From assembly GCF_024753285.1 (NCBI RefSeq), contig NZ_JANUGW010000027.1, forward strand, positions 24,294-88,293: 64,000 bases of DNA, in the 5' to 3' direction. Shown here piece after piece: positions 50,050-59,407 of the stretch. Below the pieces are notes generated by a model, which was not told the origin of the DNA, ran no database searches, and saw only the letters and a list, made by a program, of their open reading frames with translations. The DNA is from Massilia pinisoli (lineage in GTDB: Bacteria > Pseudomonadota > Gammaproteobacteria > Burkholderiales > Burkholderiaceae_D). Made by a program: the position numbers and the translations under genes. Positions within the stretch are counted from its first letter, which is position 1. Every line of letters begins with the position of its first letter.

Positions 50050-50316
50050 TTACAGAACGATCTTGACCATCGGATGCGACGACAGCTCGCGGTACAGGTT
50101 GTCGAGCATCTCGCGGCTGGTGGCGCGCACGATCACCGTCAGCCCCGTGTAGGCGCCCTTCGCGGACGGCCGCACTTCCATCTTGCCTTCATGGAAAGTC
50201 GGATCGTGGATCGTGACGACTTCGACGATGGTGGCGGCGAAATCGTCGTGCGTCGGGCCCATGACCTTGATCGGGAAATCGCTCGGGTAGTCGATGAGGG
50301 AATCTTTCGGGTCCAT
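50050..50316 (-). CDS. ybeD: YbeD/DUF493 family protein
   Basis: An 88-residue small alpha/beta protein: SLIDYPSDFPIKVMGPTHDD, FAATIVEVVTIHDP, TGLTVIVRATSREMLDNLYR and SSHPMVKIVL. The fold resembles ACT-type allosteric domains and the gene sits before lipB in many proteobacteria. A role in lipoate or D-alanine metabolism has been suggested but not shown. An AAAAGGAG site precedes the ATG. Confidence 0.9.
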   Translation of the reverse strand: MDPKDSLIDYPSDFPIKVMGPTHDDFAATIVEVVTIHDPTFHEGKMEVRPSAKGAYTGLTVIVRATSREMLDNLYRELSSHPMVKIVL

Positions 50317-50353
50317 GGCCACTCCTTTTCTAAAACAGCATTGTAGCCGGGCC

Positions 50354-52351
50354 TTAACGATCCTGCTGCTGCCGGCGCCCCCGTTCGTCCGCACGCTGGC
50401 GGCGCTCTTCCGGCGCCTTGGCTGCCGGTGCGGGGGCGGGCGCCGCGGCGGGCACCGGGCGCGGCGCCACCGCCGCGGGCGGCGCGGCCATCTGCACGGG
50501 CGGCGGCGCCGGGCGCTCGATGCGCGCCTCCGTCCGTTCGATCCGGGGCTCCGGCCGCTCGAAGCGCGGGCGTTCGAAGCGCTGCTGCGGTATCGGTTGC
50601 TGCATCGCCTGCTGCGGCGGCGCGGCCGGCGCCGTCATCATAGTCTGCGGCTGGGCCGGCTGCGCGGCCTGGATCGGCTGCGTGGGTTGCGCCAACTGGC
50701 GGTTGCGGCGCCATTCGTCCATCTGCTCGCGACGCTCGTCGCGGCGCTCGTCGCGATCCATGCGGTCGCGCCGCCAGCCGCCGGGCACGCCCGCGGGCGG
50801 CTGCGCCTGCTGTTGCTGGATCACGGGGCTGGCCGTCGTCAGCGGCTGCGGCGATTGGTGCGGCGTCGGGCTCGTCACCGTGCTCAGCGGCTGTTGCGGC
50901 AGATGCGGCGTCGGGCTCGTGACGGGCAGGCCTTGCGCCGTTTGCATGACGGGCGGCGCCGTCAGCACCTGGGCCTGCTGGCGCTGGCGCAGGAAGCCGT
51001 CGCGCCCGCGGTCGGCGCGGTCCGCGCGGTCGGTCTCCAAGCGGCGATCGTGACCGTCCTGACGGGCGATGCCGACCGGGCCGCGGCTGCCGTCCCGATC
51101 ACGGTTGATCCAGCCCGGCCGCGCCGGCGGCGCACCGGCCGCGACGTTCTGCGCCAGCACGGGCGGCGCCGTCACGATCGCCGAGTGCGACACCGGAACG
51201 CGGCCCGGTTGGCCGAAGCGGTCCTGCGGGACCACCGTCAAGCCTTGCGGACGGTAGCCGTGCGAGTGCTGCGGATTGTCGCGCGCGTATTCGTTCAGCC
51301 AGCGCCGGTGGTTGTCCGGCGCGTGCCAGGTCGGCACGAAGCGGTCGTGCGGCGACAGGGGATACCAGCCGGTGGCGGGCCGGCTGCCGCGGTCGCGGAA
51401 GACGACGTTCCAGCCGTCGCCGCCGACCCAGCCGACCAGCGCCGGCGCCCACACGAGGTGCTCGTGGCGGCGGCCCGGTACCCAGGCCCAGCGGTTGTGC
51501 ACGGTGACCCAGCGGCCGTAGTGGAACGGCGCATAGCCCCACGGCGCGTTGTCGACCCACGTCCAGCCCCACGGCTCGAGCCACGTCCAGCTGCCGTCGC
51601 GGTACGGCACCCACGTGGACGACACGGCCGGGTACCACACGGCGCCGTATTCCGCGTCCTCGCGCCAGTTGCCGTAGCGGTCGAGGTCTTCGTAGCCCGT
51701 CATCTCGCTCGTCACGTAGCGGACGGACGCGGCGTTGTCGGCATAGCGGTCGCGCGTGGCGGACCAGTCGTCGAACTGGTCACGCACGGCCGCGAGCGTG
51801 CGCACGTCGTCGTCGCCCAGCTCCGCGCGGCGGCCGGCGCGCAACGTGAGCTGTGAATTGCCGTCCTCGACGAGCGCCACGCCGTCGAACACGGTGACGG
51901 CACTCGTATCGCGCACGCGCTCGGCGTCCACGCGCACGCGGCCCGGCTGCGTCAGGCGCACTCTAGCCTGCGGCGTTTCCAGCTCGAAGCCGGCCAGGAC
52001 GTCCGGGTTCAGCACGCGCACGCTGGCGCTGCCGTAGTGGAGGCGCAGGCGCAGGGCGTCGTCGTCCATCTGCAGCACTTCCAGCGAGGAGTCGCCGTCG
52101 AGCCGGATCGACGTGGAACCGACGCGCAGCTCCGTGCGGCTGCCGGCCGCCGTGCTGATGGTGTTGCCGGACGTGACGGGCCAGTTGACCTGGGCCGCCG
52201 TCATCTCGGCGCCGACGTCGCTGCCGATGGCGACCTGGCCCTGGGCCAGCGCGACGCGGCCCACGCGCGCGGGCGGATCGGCCGCCACGGCGAGCGCCGT
52301 CAAGGTGGAAAAAGCGAGGAGGACGGCGGTTTTCGCGGCGCGGTTCGACAT
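50354..52351 (-). CDS. FecR-domain and DUF6600 secreted protein with disordered tail
   Basis: A 665-residue secreted protein. After a signal peptide (cleavage near AVAAD), a FecR-like beta domain spans about residues 25-190 (VGRVALAQGQVAIGSDVGAE, STAAGSRTELRVGSTSIRLD). Residues 210-320 hold Trp/Tyr/Pro-rich DUF6600 repeats (YGAVWYPAVSSTWVPYRDGS, WTWLEPWGWTWVDNAPWGYA). The remaining 330 residues are Gln, Pro, Arg and Ala rich and likely disordered. FecR domains here probably bind peptidoglycan or glycans rather than a sigma factor, as there is no membrane segment. Function unknown. Confidence 0.8.
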   Translation of the reverse strand: MSNRAAKTAVLLAFSTLTALAVAADPPARVGRVALAQGQVAIGSDVGAEMTAAQVNWPVTSGNTISTAAGSRTELRVGSTSIRLDGDSSLEVLQMDDDALRLRLHYGSASVRVLNPDVLAGFELETPQARVRLTQPGRVRVDAERVRDTSAVTVFDGVALVEDGNSQLTLRAGRRAELGDDDVRTLAAVRDQFDDWSATRDRYADNAASVRYVTSEMTGYEDLDRYGNWREDAEYGAVWYPAVSSTWVPYRDGSWTWLEPWGWTWVDNAPWGYAPFHYGRWVTVHNRWAWVPGRRHEHLVWAPALVGWVGGDGWNVVFRDRGSRPATGWYPLSPHDRFVPTWHAPDNHRRWLNEYARDNPQHSHGYRPQGLTVVPQDRFGQPGRVPVSHSAIVTAPPVLAQNVAAGAPPARPGWINRDRDGSRGPVGIARQDGHDRRLETDRADRADRGRDGFLRQRQQAQVLTAPPVMQTAQGLPVTSPTPHLPQQPLSTVTSPTPHQSPQPLTTASPVIQQQQAQPPAGVPGGWRRDRMDRDERRDERREQMDEWRRNRQLAQPTQPIQAAQPAQPQTMMTAPAAPPQQAMQQPIPQQRFERPRFERPEPRIERTEARIERPAPPPVQMAAPPAAVAPRPVPAAAPAPAPAAKAPEERRQRADERGRRQQQDR

Positions 52352-52489
52352 GATGTCTCCAGGGCGGGAGTAAATGTACGTTTTTTATCGGTGGACGCGG
52401 ACGGATTGCGTCTCCTGCATTACAACGCACGAACGTGCGCGACGACGACAGGAATTACAAATGGTTGCCAAATGCGGCCGCGCGCCGGC

Positions 52490-53125
52490 TCAGGCGTGGC
52501 CGCGCTTGACGAAGAATAGCAAGGTGCCGATGACCATGAGCACGGCGCCGAAGAAGCGGTTCTGCATTTTCACGGCGCGCGCATCGCGGAACCAGCGCTG
52601 CATCGACGATGCCAGCAGCGCGTAGCCGTGCATCACGGTGGTGTCGATGGAGACCATCGTCACGCCGAGGATGGCCAGCTGCGGCAGCACGGGCGCGTCC
52701 TGCGCGATGAATTGCGGCAGCACGGCCACCATGAAGATGATGCCTTTCGGATTCGTCGCATTCGTAAGAAAGCCGGTCAGCACGCGGCGGCCGAACGTCG
52801 GGTGCGGGGCCAGTCCTGCCGTCGAGATGGCCGACGTCTGTGCCTTCGAGCGCCACTGGCTGATGCCGAGCCAGATCAGGTACAGCGCGCCGACAACCTT
52901 GACCACGGTGAATGCGGTCTCGGACGCGAGCAGCAGCGAGCCCACGCCGGCGCCGGCGATCACCAGCACGAGCACGAGGCCCAGCTGCAGCCCCAGCACC
53001 GTGGCGCTGGCCTTCCTGACGCCGTAGGCGAGCCCGTGCGACATCGACAGGATGGCGCCGGAACCGGGCGATATGGCGATCAGCGTGCCCGCGATGACGA
53101 AGGCGATCCAGGTGGCGAAGCTCAT
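52490..53125 (-). CDS. LysE-family amino acid exporter
   Basis: A 211-residue protein with five to six membrane segments of the LysE/RhtB superfamily. The start MSFATWIAFVIAGTLIAISP, then GSGAILSMSHGLAYGVRKAS and RRVLTGFLTNATNPKGIIFM are typical. It would export an amino acid or related small metabolite. It stands alone, with no adjacent ArgP-type regulator. Confidence 0.88.
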   Translation of the reverse strand: MSFATWIAFVIAGTLIAISPGSGAILSMSHGLAYGVRKASATVLGLQLGLVLVLVIAGAGVGSLLLASETAFTVVKVVGALYLIWLGISQWRSKAQTSAISTAGLAPHPTFGRRVLTGFLTNATNPKGIIFMVAVLPQFIAQDAPVLPQLAILGVTMVSIDTTVMHGYALLASSMQRWFRDARAVKMQNRFFGAVLMVIGTLLFFVKRGHA

Positions 53126-53214
53126 GGGGGAAATGGGAGAGGCGGGAAAGGAACGCAGGCATGGCGCACGGCGCCGGCGATTGCCGGACTGCCGCGGCCA
53201 GCCGCGGGTACTGC

Positions 53215-53499
53215 TTACTTCTTCTTCGGGTTGACGGCGGCCTTCAAGGTCGCACCGGCAGCGAAGCGCGGGGTCTTCGATGCGGCGATCTTGATGACTT
53301 CGCCGGTTGCCGGGTTGCGACCCTTGCGGGCAGCGCGCTTGGTGACCGAGAACGTGCCGAAGCCGGTGATACCCACCGTGTCGCCTTTTTTCAGACGCTC
53401 GGTGATGATGTCGATGATGGTGTTCACTGCGTCGTTCGCAGCGGCGCCCGACATCTCGGTACGCTTCGCAAATTCAGCGATCAGTTCGCCTTTTTTCAT
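53215..53499 (-). CDS. HU-family DNA-binding protein
   Basis: A 94-residue histone-like protein: MKKGELIAEFAKRTEMSGAA, VTI-type helices, then GITGFGTFSVTKRAARKGRN with the DNA-wrapping arm RNPATGEVIKIAASKTPRF. The C-terminus is Lys-rich (NPKKK). It resembles the slightly longer HU variants of Burkholderiales that begin MKKxELI. It binds DNA without strong sequence preference and organises the nucleoid. The ATG has a GGAGG site. Confidence 0.92.
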   Translation of the reverse strand: MKKGELIAEFAKRTEMSGAAANDAVNTIIDIITERLKKGDTVGITGFGTFSVTKRAARKGRNPATGEVIKIAASKTPRFAAGATLKAAVNPKKK

Positions 53500-53607
53500 A
53501 AATCCTCCGGGTTGAAAGAGCCGGAAGATTAGCATAATTAATTGCTCCGTGTAATCTTCTTACACGTCATACACCCTGTACTGGCGGGGTTTATGCGATT
53601 TTTTCAC

Positions 53608-53817
53608 TCAAGCCGCGGCCGGATTGGCGTCGCCGCTGGCCAGACGCAGGCGCAATGCGGCGTTGATCAGCGTCTGATAACCGGTGCCGGTGCGCTCCGC
53701 GCGCGAGCGGAATTCGTCCAGCACCTCGTCGTCGAGGTAGATGGTGATGCGGGTCTTGCGCTTCGGCGGACGGGCACGGCGGCGCGGAACGGTCGGCAGG
53801 TCGAGGTTAGGATTCAT
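53608..53817 (-). CDS. Orphan ribbon-helix-helix protein, BrnA/CopG-like
   Basis: A 69-residue basic protein. After a Pro/Arg-rich start, KTRITIYLDDEVLDEFRSRA and ERTGTGYQTLINAALRLRLA form a ribbon-helix-helix domain like BrnA antitoxins. No BrnT toxin gene is adjacent, so it may be an orphan antitoxin or a plain regulator. The ATG at 53817 is chosen because AAGGAG is six bases upstream. Confidence 0.75.
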   Translation of the reverse strand: MNPNLDLPTVPRRRARPPKRKTRITIYLDDEVLDEFRSRAERTGTGYQTLINAALRLRLASGDANPAAA

Positions 53818-54017
53818 GGGCATCTCCTTCAGGTCGGCAAGGCTGCTGCACCGCAGCCAATGTTGTCACTATACGTATCGAACGGGATCGTCTGTACGGG
53901 AAAGCGACGAGATGCAGATTTTCGGGTTTGAAACGCAGAAAACGCGCCTGAACCGTGTGCCGGTCGCGCCGCCGGGCTCGGTTAAGATGTGGCCATCTTG
54001 ATATCGAGGAATAGACC

Positions 54018-54947
54018 ATGGCTGCAGGAAGTTTATTGGCGCTCATCGACGACATCGCCAGCGTGCTCGACGACGTCGCCCTGATGAGCAAGGTGGCCGC
54101 CAAGAAGACAGCCGGCGTGCTGGGCGACGACCTGGCCCTCAACGCCCAGCAGGTGACGGGCGTGAACGCCGACCGCGAACTGCCCGTCGTGTGGGCGGTG
54201 GCGCTGGGCTCGCTGCGCAACAAGGCGATCCTCGTGCCGGCCGCGCTTGCCATCTCCGCCTTCCTGCCGCAAGCGATCACCCCGATGCTGATGCTGGGCG
54301 GCGCCTACCTGTGCTTCGAAGGCTTCGAAAAAGTCGCGCACAAGCTGCTGCACAGCGCCGCCGAGGATGCGGCGCATGAAGAAGAGCTGGCGACGGCGCT
54401 GGCGACGAATGCCGACATGCTCACGGTCGAGCAGGACAAGATCAAGGGCGCCATCCGCACCGACTTCATCCTGTCGGCGGAAATCATCGTGATCGCGCTG
54501 GGCGTCGTCAACGCGCAGGGCGCGTCGTTCGGCGCGCAGGTGGCGGCCCTCGTCTCCGTGGCCATCGCGATGACGATCGGTGTGTACGGCATCGTGGCGG
54601 GCATCGTCAAGATCGACGACCTCGGGCTGTACCTGAGCCGCCGCACGGGCGCGGCCGCGCGCGCGCTCGGCGGCATGCTGCTGGCGGCCGCGCCGCGCCT
54701 GATGAAGGCGCTGTCCGTGATCGGCACGGTAGCCATGTTCATGGTCGGCGGCGGCATCATCGGGCACGCGTTCGCCCCCCTGCACCACCTGGCGACGCAA
54801 GCGGCCGCGCTGGTGGCCGACGTCCCCGTCGCGGGACGGCTGCTGGCGGCCGTCGCGCCGAGCGTCGTCGATGCCGTCGCCGGTGTCGTCGTCGGCGCCG
54901 CCGTGCTGCTCGTCGTGGCCCTCGCGCAGAAGGTGCGCGGCAAGTAG
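54018..54947 (+). CDS. DUF808 (YedI-like) inner-membrane protein
   Basis: A 309-residue protein of the DUF808 family. The start MAAGSLLALIDDIASVLDDV and ALMSKVAAKKTAGVLGDDLA are characteristic, followed by GAYLCFEGFEKVAHKL and several membrane segments (TDFILSAEIIVIALGVVNAQ, VSVAIAMTIGVYGIVAGIVK, LSVIGTVAMFMVGGGIIGHA). Function unknown. It stands alone between the ribbon-helix-helix gene and the receptor. Confidence 0.88.
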   Translation: MAAGSLLALIDDIASVLDDVALMSKVAAKKTAGVLGDDLALNAQQVTGVNADRELPVVWAVALGSLRNKAILVPAALAISAFLPQAITPMLMLGGAYLCFEGFEKVAHKLLHSAAEDAAHEEELATALATNADMLTVEQDKIKGAIRTDFILSAEIIVIALGVVNAQGASFGAQVAALVSVAIAMTIGVYGIVAGIVKIDDLGLYLSRRTGAAARALGGMLLAAAPRLMKALSVIGTVAMFMVGGGIIGHAFAPLHHLATQAAALVADVPVAGRLLAAVAPSVVDAVAGVVVGAAVLLVVALAQKVRGK

Positions 54948-55144
54948 TCGAGCGGTGCTTTGTGGTGCATGCATGCCCCGCGCATGCGCAACTGTTGCGT
55001 CCGCACATCTATTGCGGGTTGAACGAATTGACATCAGTAACGGGCACACCCCACTATCAGGACGAGCTTGCTTTGCAACAACGCTGCCCGAGTCGCCCCT
55101 CGACCGGGATCAGGACCACGTGTACCGAGACTAAGGATCAAGAC

Positions 55145-57631
55145 ATGCAACATCGATTTGTGCCGGAAAAAACCGTACTTGCCCTCTCCATCGCCGCCGT
55201 GTTCGCCGGCGGCCCCGCCCTGGCCCTCGCTCAGGACGCCGCAGGCACCGCGACCGTCGTCGTGACCGGCACCCGCGTGGCCAACCGCACCGCGCTCGAC
55301 ACCGCGTCCCCGGTCGACATCATCTCGGCCGACACCCTGAAGACCACGGGTTCGACCGAACTGAACCAGGCCCTGTCGGTGGCATTGCCGTCGCTGAACT
55401 TCCCGCGTCCGGCGCTGACGGACGGCACCGACACGATCCGCCCGGCCACCCTGCGCGGCATGGCGCCGGACCAGAGCCTCGTGCTCGTGAACTCGAAGCG
55501 CCGCCACGCGTCGTCGCTCGTGAACCTGAACGGCTCGATCGGCCGCGGCTCGGCCGCCGTCGACCTGAACACGATCCCGTCGGCGATCGTCAAAAACATC
55601 GAAGTGCTGCGCGACGGCGCGGCCGCGCAATACGGCTCGGACGCGATCTCGGGCGTCGTCAACGTCCGCCTGCGCACCGACCGCTCGGGCGGCGAAGGCA
55701 CGATCACGTATGGCGCCCACGTCACCGAATACGACCTGCTGAATGCCGCGCCGCCGGCCGGCGCCACGTGGACCGGTCCGAACACGCGCAAGCGCACGGA
55801 CGGCCAGACGACCACCGTCAGCGCCTGGAAAGGCCTGCCGCTGGGCGAATCGGGCTTCATCACCATCGCGGCCGAGTACAAGAACCAGGAACACACGGAG
55901 CGCAGCGGCTACGACATGCGCCAGCTGTACCCGAAGGTGAACGGCGCGTACGACCCGCGCGAACTGACGATCAACCGCTTCGACGCCTGGTACGGCGACC
56001 CGGAGATGCAGCAGAAGACCGTGTTCGTCAACGCCGGCGACAACATCACGCCCGACGTCAAGGTGTACGGCTGGAGCAGCTACCAGCTGCGCGACGCGCG
56101 CTCGGCCGGCTACTTCCGCCCGCCGCAGGACTCGCGCAACGTGCAGAGCATCTACCCGGACGGCTTCCTGCCGATCATCGCCCCGACCGTGGAAGACTTC
56201 AGCGCCGCCGCCGGCGTCTCGTGGAGCATCGGCGAGTGGGACATGGACACGTCGCTCGTGTACGGCCAGAACGGCATGAACTACGACATCAAGAACACGC
56301 TGAACGCGTCGATCGGCCCGACCAGCAAGACGACGTTCGATGCGGGCGGCTATTCGTACAACCAGCTCGTGTACAACCTGACCGGCGTGCGCAAGTACGA
56401 CGTGGGCGGCCTCGCTTCGCCGCTGAACGTGGCGGTCGGCACCGAGGCGCGCCGCGAAGGCTACGCGCTGCACGCGGGCGAACCGGATTCGTGGCGCAAC
56501 GGCGGCGTGATCCTGCCGAGCGGCGTCCCGGCGGCATCTGGCGCGCAGGTGTTCCCGGGCTTCCGTCCGGCCAACGCGTCGAACAAGTCGCGCACCGCCA
56601 TCGGCGTGTTCGTCGACGTCGAGGCGAACGTCACCGACAAGCTGCTCGCCTCCGCAGCCCTCCGCGAAGAGCACTACAACGACTTCGGCAACAACCTGTC
56701 GGGCAAGCTGTCCGGCCGCTACGACTTCACGAAGAACTTCGCGCTGCGCGGCGCCGTGCAGAACGGCTTCCGTGCGCCGTCGCTGCAGCAGCAGAGCTTC
56801 ACGTCGACGTCGACCAACTTCATCAACGGCGTGCCGTACGAGATCACGACGTTCACGCCGACCGACCCGGTCGCCGTCGCGCTGGGCGCCAAGCCGCTGA
56901 AGGCCGAGAAGTCGACCAACTACTCGTTCGGCGCCGTGATGCGCCTGGCTCCGGTCAGCCTGACGATCGATGCCTACCGCATCAACGTGCGTGACCGCAT
57001 CGTGCTGTCGGAGAACCTGACGTCGTCCGCGGTGCGCAACTACATCGTGTCGCAAGGCTTCACGGGCATCGGCGGCGGCCGCTTCTTCATCAACGGCGTC
57101 GACACGAACACGAAGGGCGTCGACATCGTGGCGAGCGCGCCGTGGAACGCGGGCGCCATGGGCCACTTCGACTTCACCCTGGCCGGCAACTTCAACCGCA
57201 CGGAAGTGACGAAGGTGCCGACCACCGCCCAACTGGCCGCGCTGAACCCGGCGCCCGTGCTGTTCGACCACGTGAACGTACTGACGATGGAACAAGGCCA
57301 GCCGAAGAGCAAGATCACGGCGAGCGCCAACTGGAAGCTGGATCAATGGGGCGTGACGGCCCGCGCGACCCGCTACGGCAAGGTCCTGTCGCCGAACACG
57401 CCGCCGGTCCCCGACTTCGAGCTGAGCGCGAAGACGATCGTCGACCTGGAAGCCCGCTATGCGCTGACCCGCCAGATGACCCTGGCCATCGGCGCGGACA
57501 ACCTGTTCGACCAGTACTCGGAAACGCTGCCGCCGGCGCTGAACACGACGAGCAATACGCCGTTCTCGAACTACACGCCGTTCGGCAACAATGGCCGCTT
57601 CGTGTATGCGCGGGCGAACTACAGCTTTTAA
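55145..57631 (+). CDS. TonB-dependent outer-membrane receptor
   Basis: An 828-residue receptor. A signal peptide ends near ALAQD; the plug domain has VVVTGTRVANRTALDTASPV, LRGMAPDQSLVLVNSKRRHA and LRDGAAAQYGSDAISGVVNV; the beta-barrel ends in an aromatic residue (YARANYSF), the outer-membrane insertion signal. The plug resembles receptors for complex organic substrates rather than classic siderophore receptors, but the ligand cannot be told from sequence. AAGGA lies before the ATG. It is monocistronic, with a strong terminator 19 bases after its stop. Confidence 0.92.
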   Translation: MQHRFVPEKTVLALSIAAVFAGGPALALAQDAAGTATVVVTGTRVANRTALDTASPVDIISADTLKTTGSTELNQALSVALPSLNFPRPALTDGTDTIRPATLRGMAPDQSLVLVNSKRRHASSLVNLNGSIGRGSAAVDLNTIPSAIVKNIEVLRDGAAAQYGSDAISGVVNVRLRTDRSGGEGTITYGAHVTEYDLLNAAPPAGATWTGPNTRKRTDGQTTTVSAWKGLPLGESGFITIAAEYKNQEHTERSGYDMRQLYPKVNGAYDPRELTINRFDAWYGDPEMQQKTVFVNAGDNITPDVKVYGWSSYQLRDARSAGYFRPPQDSRNVQSIYPDGFLPIIAPTVEDFSAAAGVSWSIGEWDMDTSLVYGQNGMNYDIKNTLNASIGPTSKTTFDAGGYSYNQLVYNLTGVRKYDVGGLASPLNVAVGTEARREGYALHAGEPDSWRNGGVILPSGVPAASGAQVFPGFRPANASNKSRTAIGVFVDVEANVTDKLLASAALREEHYNDFGNNLSGKLSGRYDFTKNFALRGAVQNGFRAPSLQQQSFTSTSTNFINGVPYEITTFTPTDPVAVALGAKPLKAEKSTNYSFGAVMRLAPVSLTIDAYRINVRDRIVLSENLTSSAVRNYIVSQGFTGIGGGRFFINGVDTNTKGVDIVASAPWNAGAMGHFDFTLAGNFNRTEVTKVPTTAQLAALNPAPVLFDHVNVLTMEQGQPKSKITASANWKLDQWGVTARATRYGKVLSPNTPPVPDFELSAKTIVDLEARYALTRQMTLAIGADNLFDQYSETLPPALNTTSNTPFSNYTPFGNNGRFVYARANYSF

Positions 57632-57650
57632 TTAACGCGTCGTATCCGCA

Positions 57651-57680
57651 GAAGCCCCTGAGCAGGGGCTTCTTTTTTTT
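57651..57680 (+). terminator. Intrinsic terminator after the TonB-dependent receptor
   Basis: Nine-base arms GAAGCCCCT and AGGGGCTTC flank GAGC, followed by eight T residues. It is the clearest terminator in the window and also separates the receptor from the convergent PAAR gene. Confidence 0.92.
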
Positions 57681-57690
57681 GAAGGCCGCG

Positions 57691-57957
57691 CTATTGGCCT
57701 TCAAAGCTGCTGGTCGTGGCGATCAACGCGGCACCGCACGTGGTCTTGTGCCCGTCGTAGGCGACGGCGATGCCATCGATGAGGTGATGCGGATCGCCCT
57801 CGGCAATCTTGCAGTTGTCATGCCCCTTGATGGGACAACTGCATGGATCGCCGACGCGGGCGACTGCGATGCCGTCGACCGTAACATGCGTCGCGCTGAC
57901 GCTTTCGACCTTGCCACCGTGGCTCGTGCCGTCACCAAGACGAATCACGTTGCGCAT
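57691..57957 (-). CDS. PAAR-domain protein (type VI secretion spike tip)
   Basis: An 88-residue single PAAR domain: RNVIRLGDGTSHGGKVESVS at the N-terminus, VTVDGIAVARVGDPCSCPIK, and HHLIDGIAVAYDGHKTTCGA. PAAR proteins form the sharp, zinc-binding cone on the VgrG trimer. No toxin domain is fused. It starts three bases after the immunity lipoprotein gene, so it is the last gene of the VgrG-effector-immunity-PAAR unit. Confidence 0.93.
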   Translation of the reverse strand: MRNVIRLGDGTSHGGKVESVSATHVTVDGIAVARVGDPCSCPIKGHDNCKIAEGDPHHLIDGIAVAYDGHKTTCGAALIATTSSFEGQ

Positions 57958-57960
57958 GGC

Positions 57961-59394
57961 TCAGCCATTGTGGGGCGGCGCGGTGTCTTCGCTGTGCGCG
58001 CCCGTGGCGTCGGTTGCAGGCGTTCGTGTCGCCACGTCGACATGTGCAGGTGTGTCGTCGTAGCCGACCAGTTTCCATACGGTCGCCGTACGGTAGGAAG
58101 GGATTTCACCCTTGAGCTTTTGCCATAAGGACGGTTTGCCCAACGTGATTGCATGGGGCATGATGTCACCGGCCTTGACGTGCTGGCTCCCGCCGCCGTT
58201 CTTGTCCGGTGCGTCGTCGGATGCCCACCAGCCGGTTTGCGGGCAGGTGCGCCCGGTTGCGGCAAGCTCTCCCAGAGGTCGGCGCGGCCCTGCATCCGCG
58301 GACTTTGCTGGCGCGGTGCTCGTCGGGCGTACGCGGATCGTACTCGTGATCCGGTCCCAGACCGCGACGGCTTCGTCATCGGTCAGGGTGGCCTTGGTCG
58401 CGCCGGCGACATTGTCGAAAACCCCGGTCTGCATCCGTATGTCCGCATACGGTTTGTACGGGTCCGAAGGTACACCCCTGAAGTCCATGCCGAAATCGTG
58501 GATCGGGTGCGCTTCCGGCTGGTCTGGCGTGTGCGACAAGGCTTCGAAGCCACCGACCCAATCATGGATCTGGCGGTCTCCCCTGCGCAGGTATCTGGTC
58601 TTCAATCGCGGGTGATTGGGGTCTTCGGCTTTCAGCCTTTTCTCGAGCTGCTCGAGTTGCCATTTCAGCGAGTTACTTTCGTCATTATGCGGGTTCGACG
58701 GTCCGACGAAAATCGAGAGATGCGTGTCAGGAAATTCCTTCAGACGGAAGCCGATGCGGATCAGTTCGCCCAGGTGCGCCTTGTCGGCGGCCGGGTCATC
58801 CGGCAGGAAGGCGTATTCGATGCAGTTGCCGGGCTCGGTGGGAATTTCTTTTTCGGGCAGGCGGCGCAGGCGGCGAGCGATGCTTTTTATCTCCGCGATA
58901 GTTTCGTCTTTTTCATCGCGCATAGGACGCGAATCGATGACGACGCCATCCCTGTTCGTTCTAAAATACCCATTGATCTTGAGATCATCGAGAGACTCAA
59001 AGTCCTCATATCCGGTCACTATTTTTCCCTCCGGTTGACTCATTTCGTCAATAGCCAGGAGCAACGGCACATAATTCTTATTGATATTCTTTTCACTTTT
59101 TAATTTATCTATGAATTTTTGTTCGAGTTCTTTAACCTCATCCACTCCATCAGGATAAACGTCAACGCCAAGAGGAACACTGACGTCGCCCCACGCTACC
59201 GTCGCCGACGCCGGCACGTCGACCAGGAATCGCCCGAAGCAAACAGTTTTGGTTTTCTCGAACATCGCTTGCAGGCGCGGCGTAAGTTTGGTCATATTCG
59301 GCGTCCTCCACTCTCTTGGATTCGGGTCACAGGCGGTCAGCGCCAACATGGCTGCACAAAGAAAAAACGGACGGATGCGCTCGAACGTATTCAT
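57961..59394 (-). CDS. Tli4-like immunity lipoprotein
   Basis: A 477-residue lipoprotein (lipobox LTAC, Cys about 21) matching the Tli4 immunity family. The N-terminal part contains KTVCFGRFLVDVPASATVAW; the C-terminal part has RTCPQTGWWASDDAPDKNGG followed by DIMPHAITLGKPSLWQKLKG, the typical Tli4 ending. Tli4 proteins neutralise periplasmic phospholipase effectors of the Tle4 type. The gene is immediately downstream of the lipase gene (13 bases), as expected for an effector-immunity pair. AAGGAG precedes the start. Confidence 0.85.
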   Translation of the reverse strand: MNTFERIRPFFLCAAMLALTACDPNPREWRTPNMTKLTPRLQAMFEKTKTVCFGRFLVDVPASATVAWGDVSVPLGVDVYPDGVDEVKELEQKFIDKLKSEKNINKNYVPLLLAIDEMSQPEGKIVTGYEDFESLDDLKINGYFRTNRDGVVIDSRPMRDEKDETIAEIKSIARRLRRLPEKEIPTEPGNCIEYAFLPDDPAADKAHLGELIRIGFRLKEFPDTHLSIFVGPSNPHNDESNSLKWQLEQLEKRLKAEDPNHPRLKTRYLRRGDRQIHDWVGGFEALSHTPDQPEAHPIHDFGMDFRGVPSDPYKPYADIRMQTGVFDNVAGATKATLTDDEAVAVWDRITSTIRVRPTSTAPAKSADAGPRRPLGELAATGRTCPQTGWWASDDAPDKNGGGSQHVKAGDIMPHAITLGKPSLWQKLKGEIPSYRTATVWKLVGYDDTPAHVDVATRTPATDATGAHSEDTAPPHNG

Positions 59395-59407
59395 ATGGGG
59401 GTTCTCC

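Noticed and set aside
50294..51856. Long plus-strand reading frame antisense to the FecR/DUF6600 gene
   Set aside because: It is rich in Arg/Ala/Val without domains or signal, and arises from GC-rich codon bias opposite a well-supported gene.
55034..57346. 770-codon minus-strand frame antisense to the TonB-dependent receptor
   Set aside because: The sequence is low in hydrophobic order and rich in Arg, His, Val and Asp; the receptor on the plus strand has clear domains.
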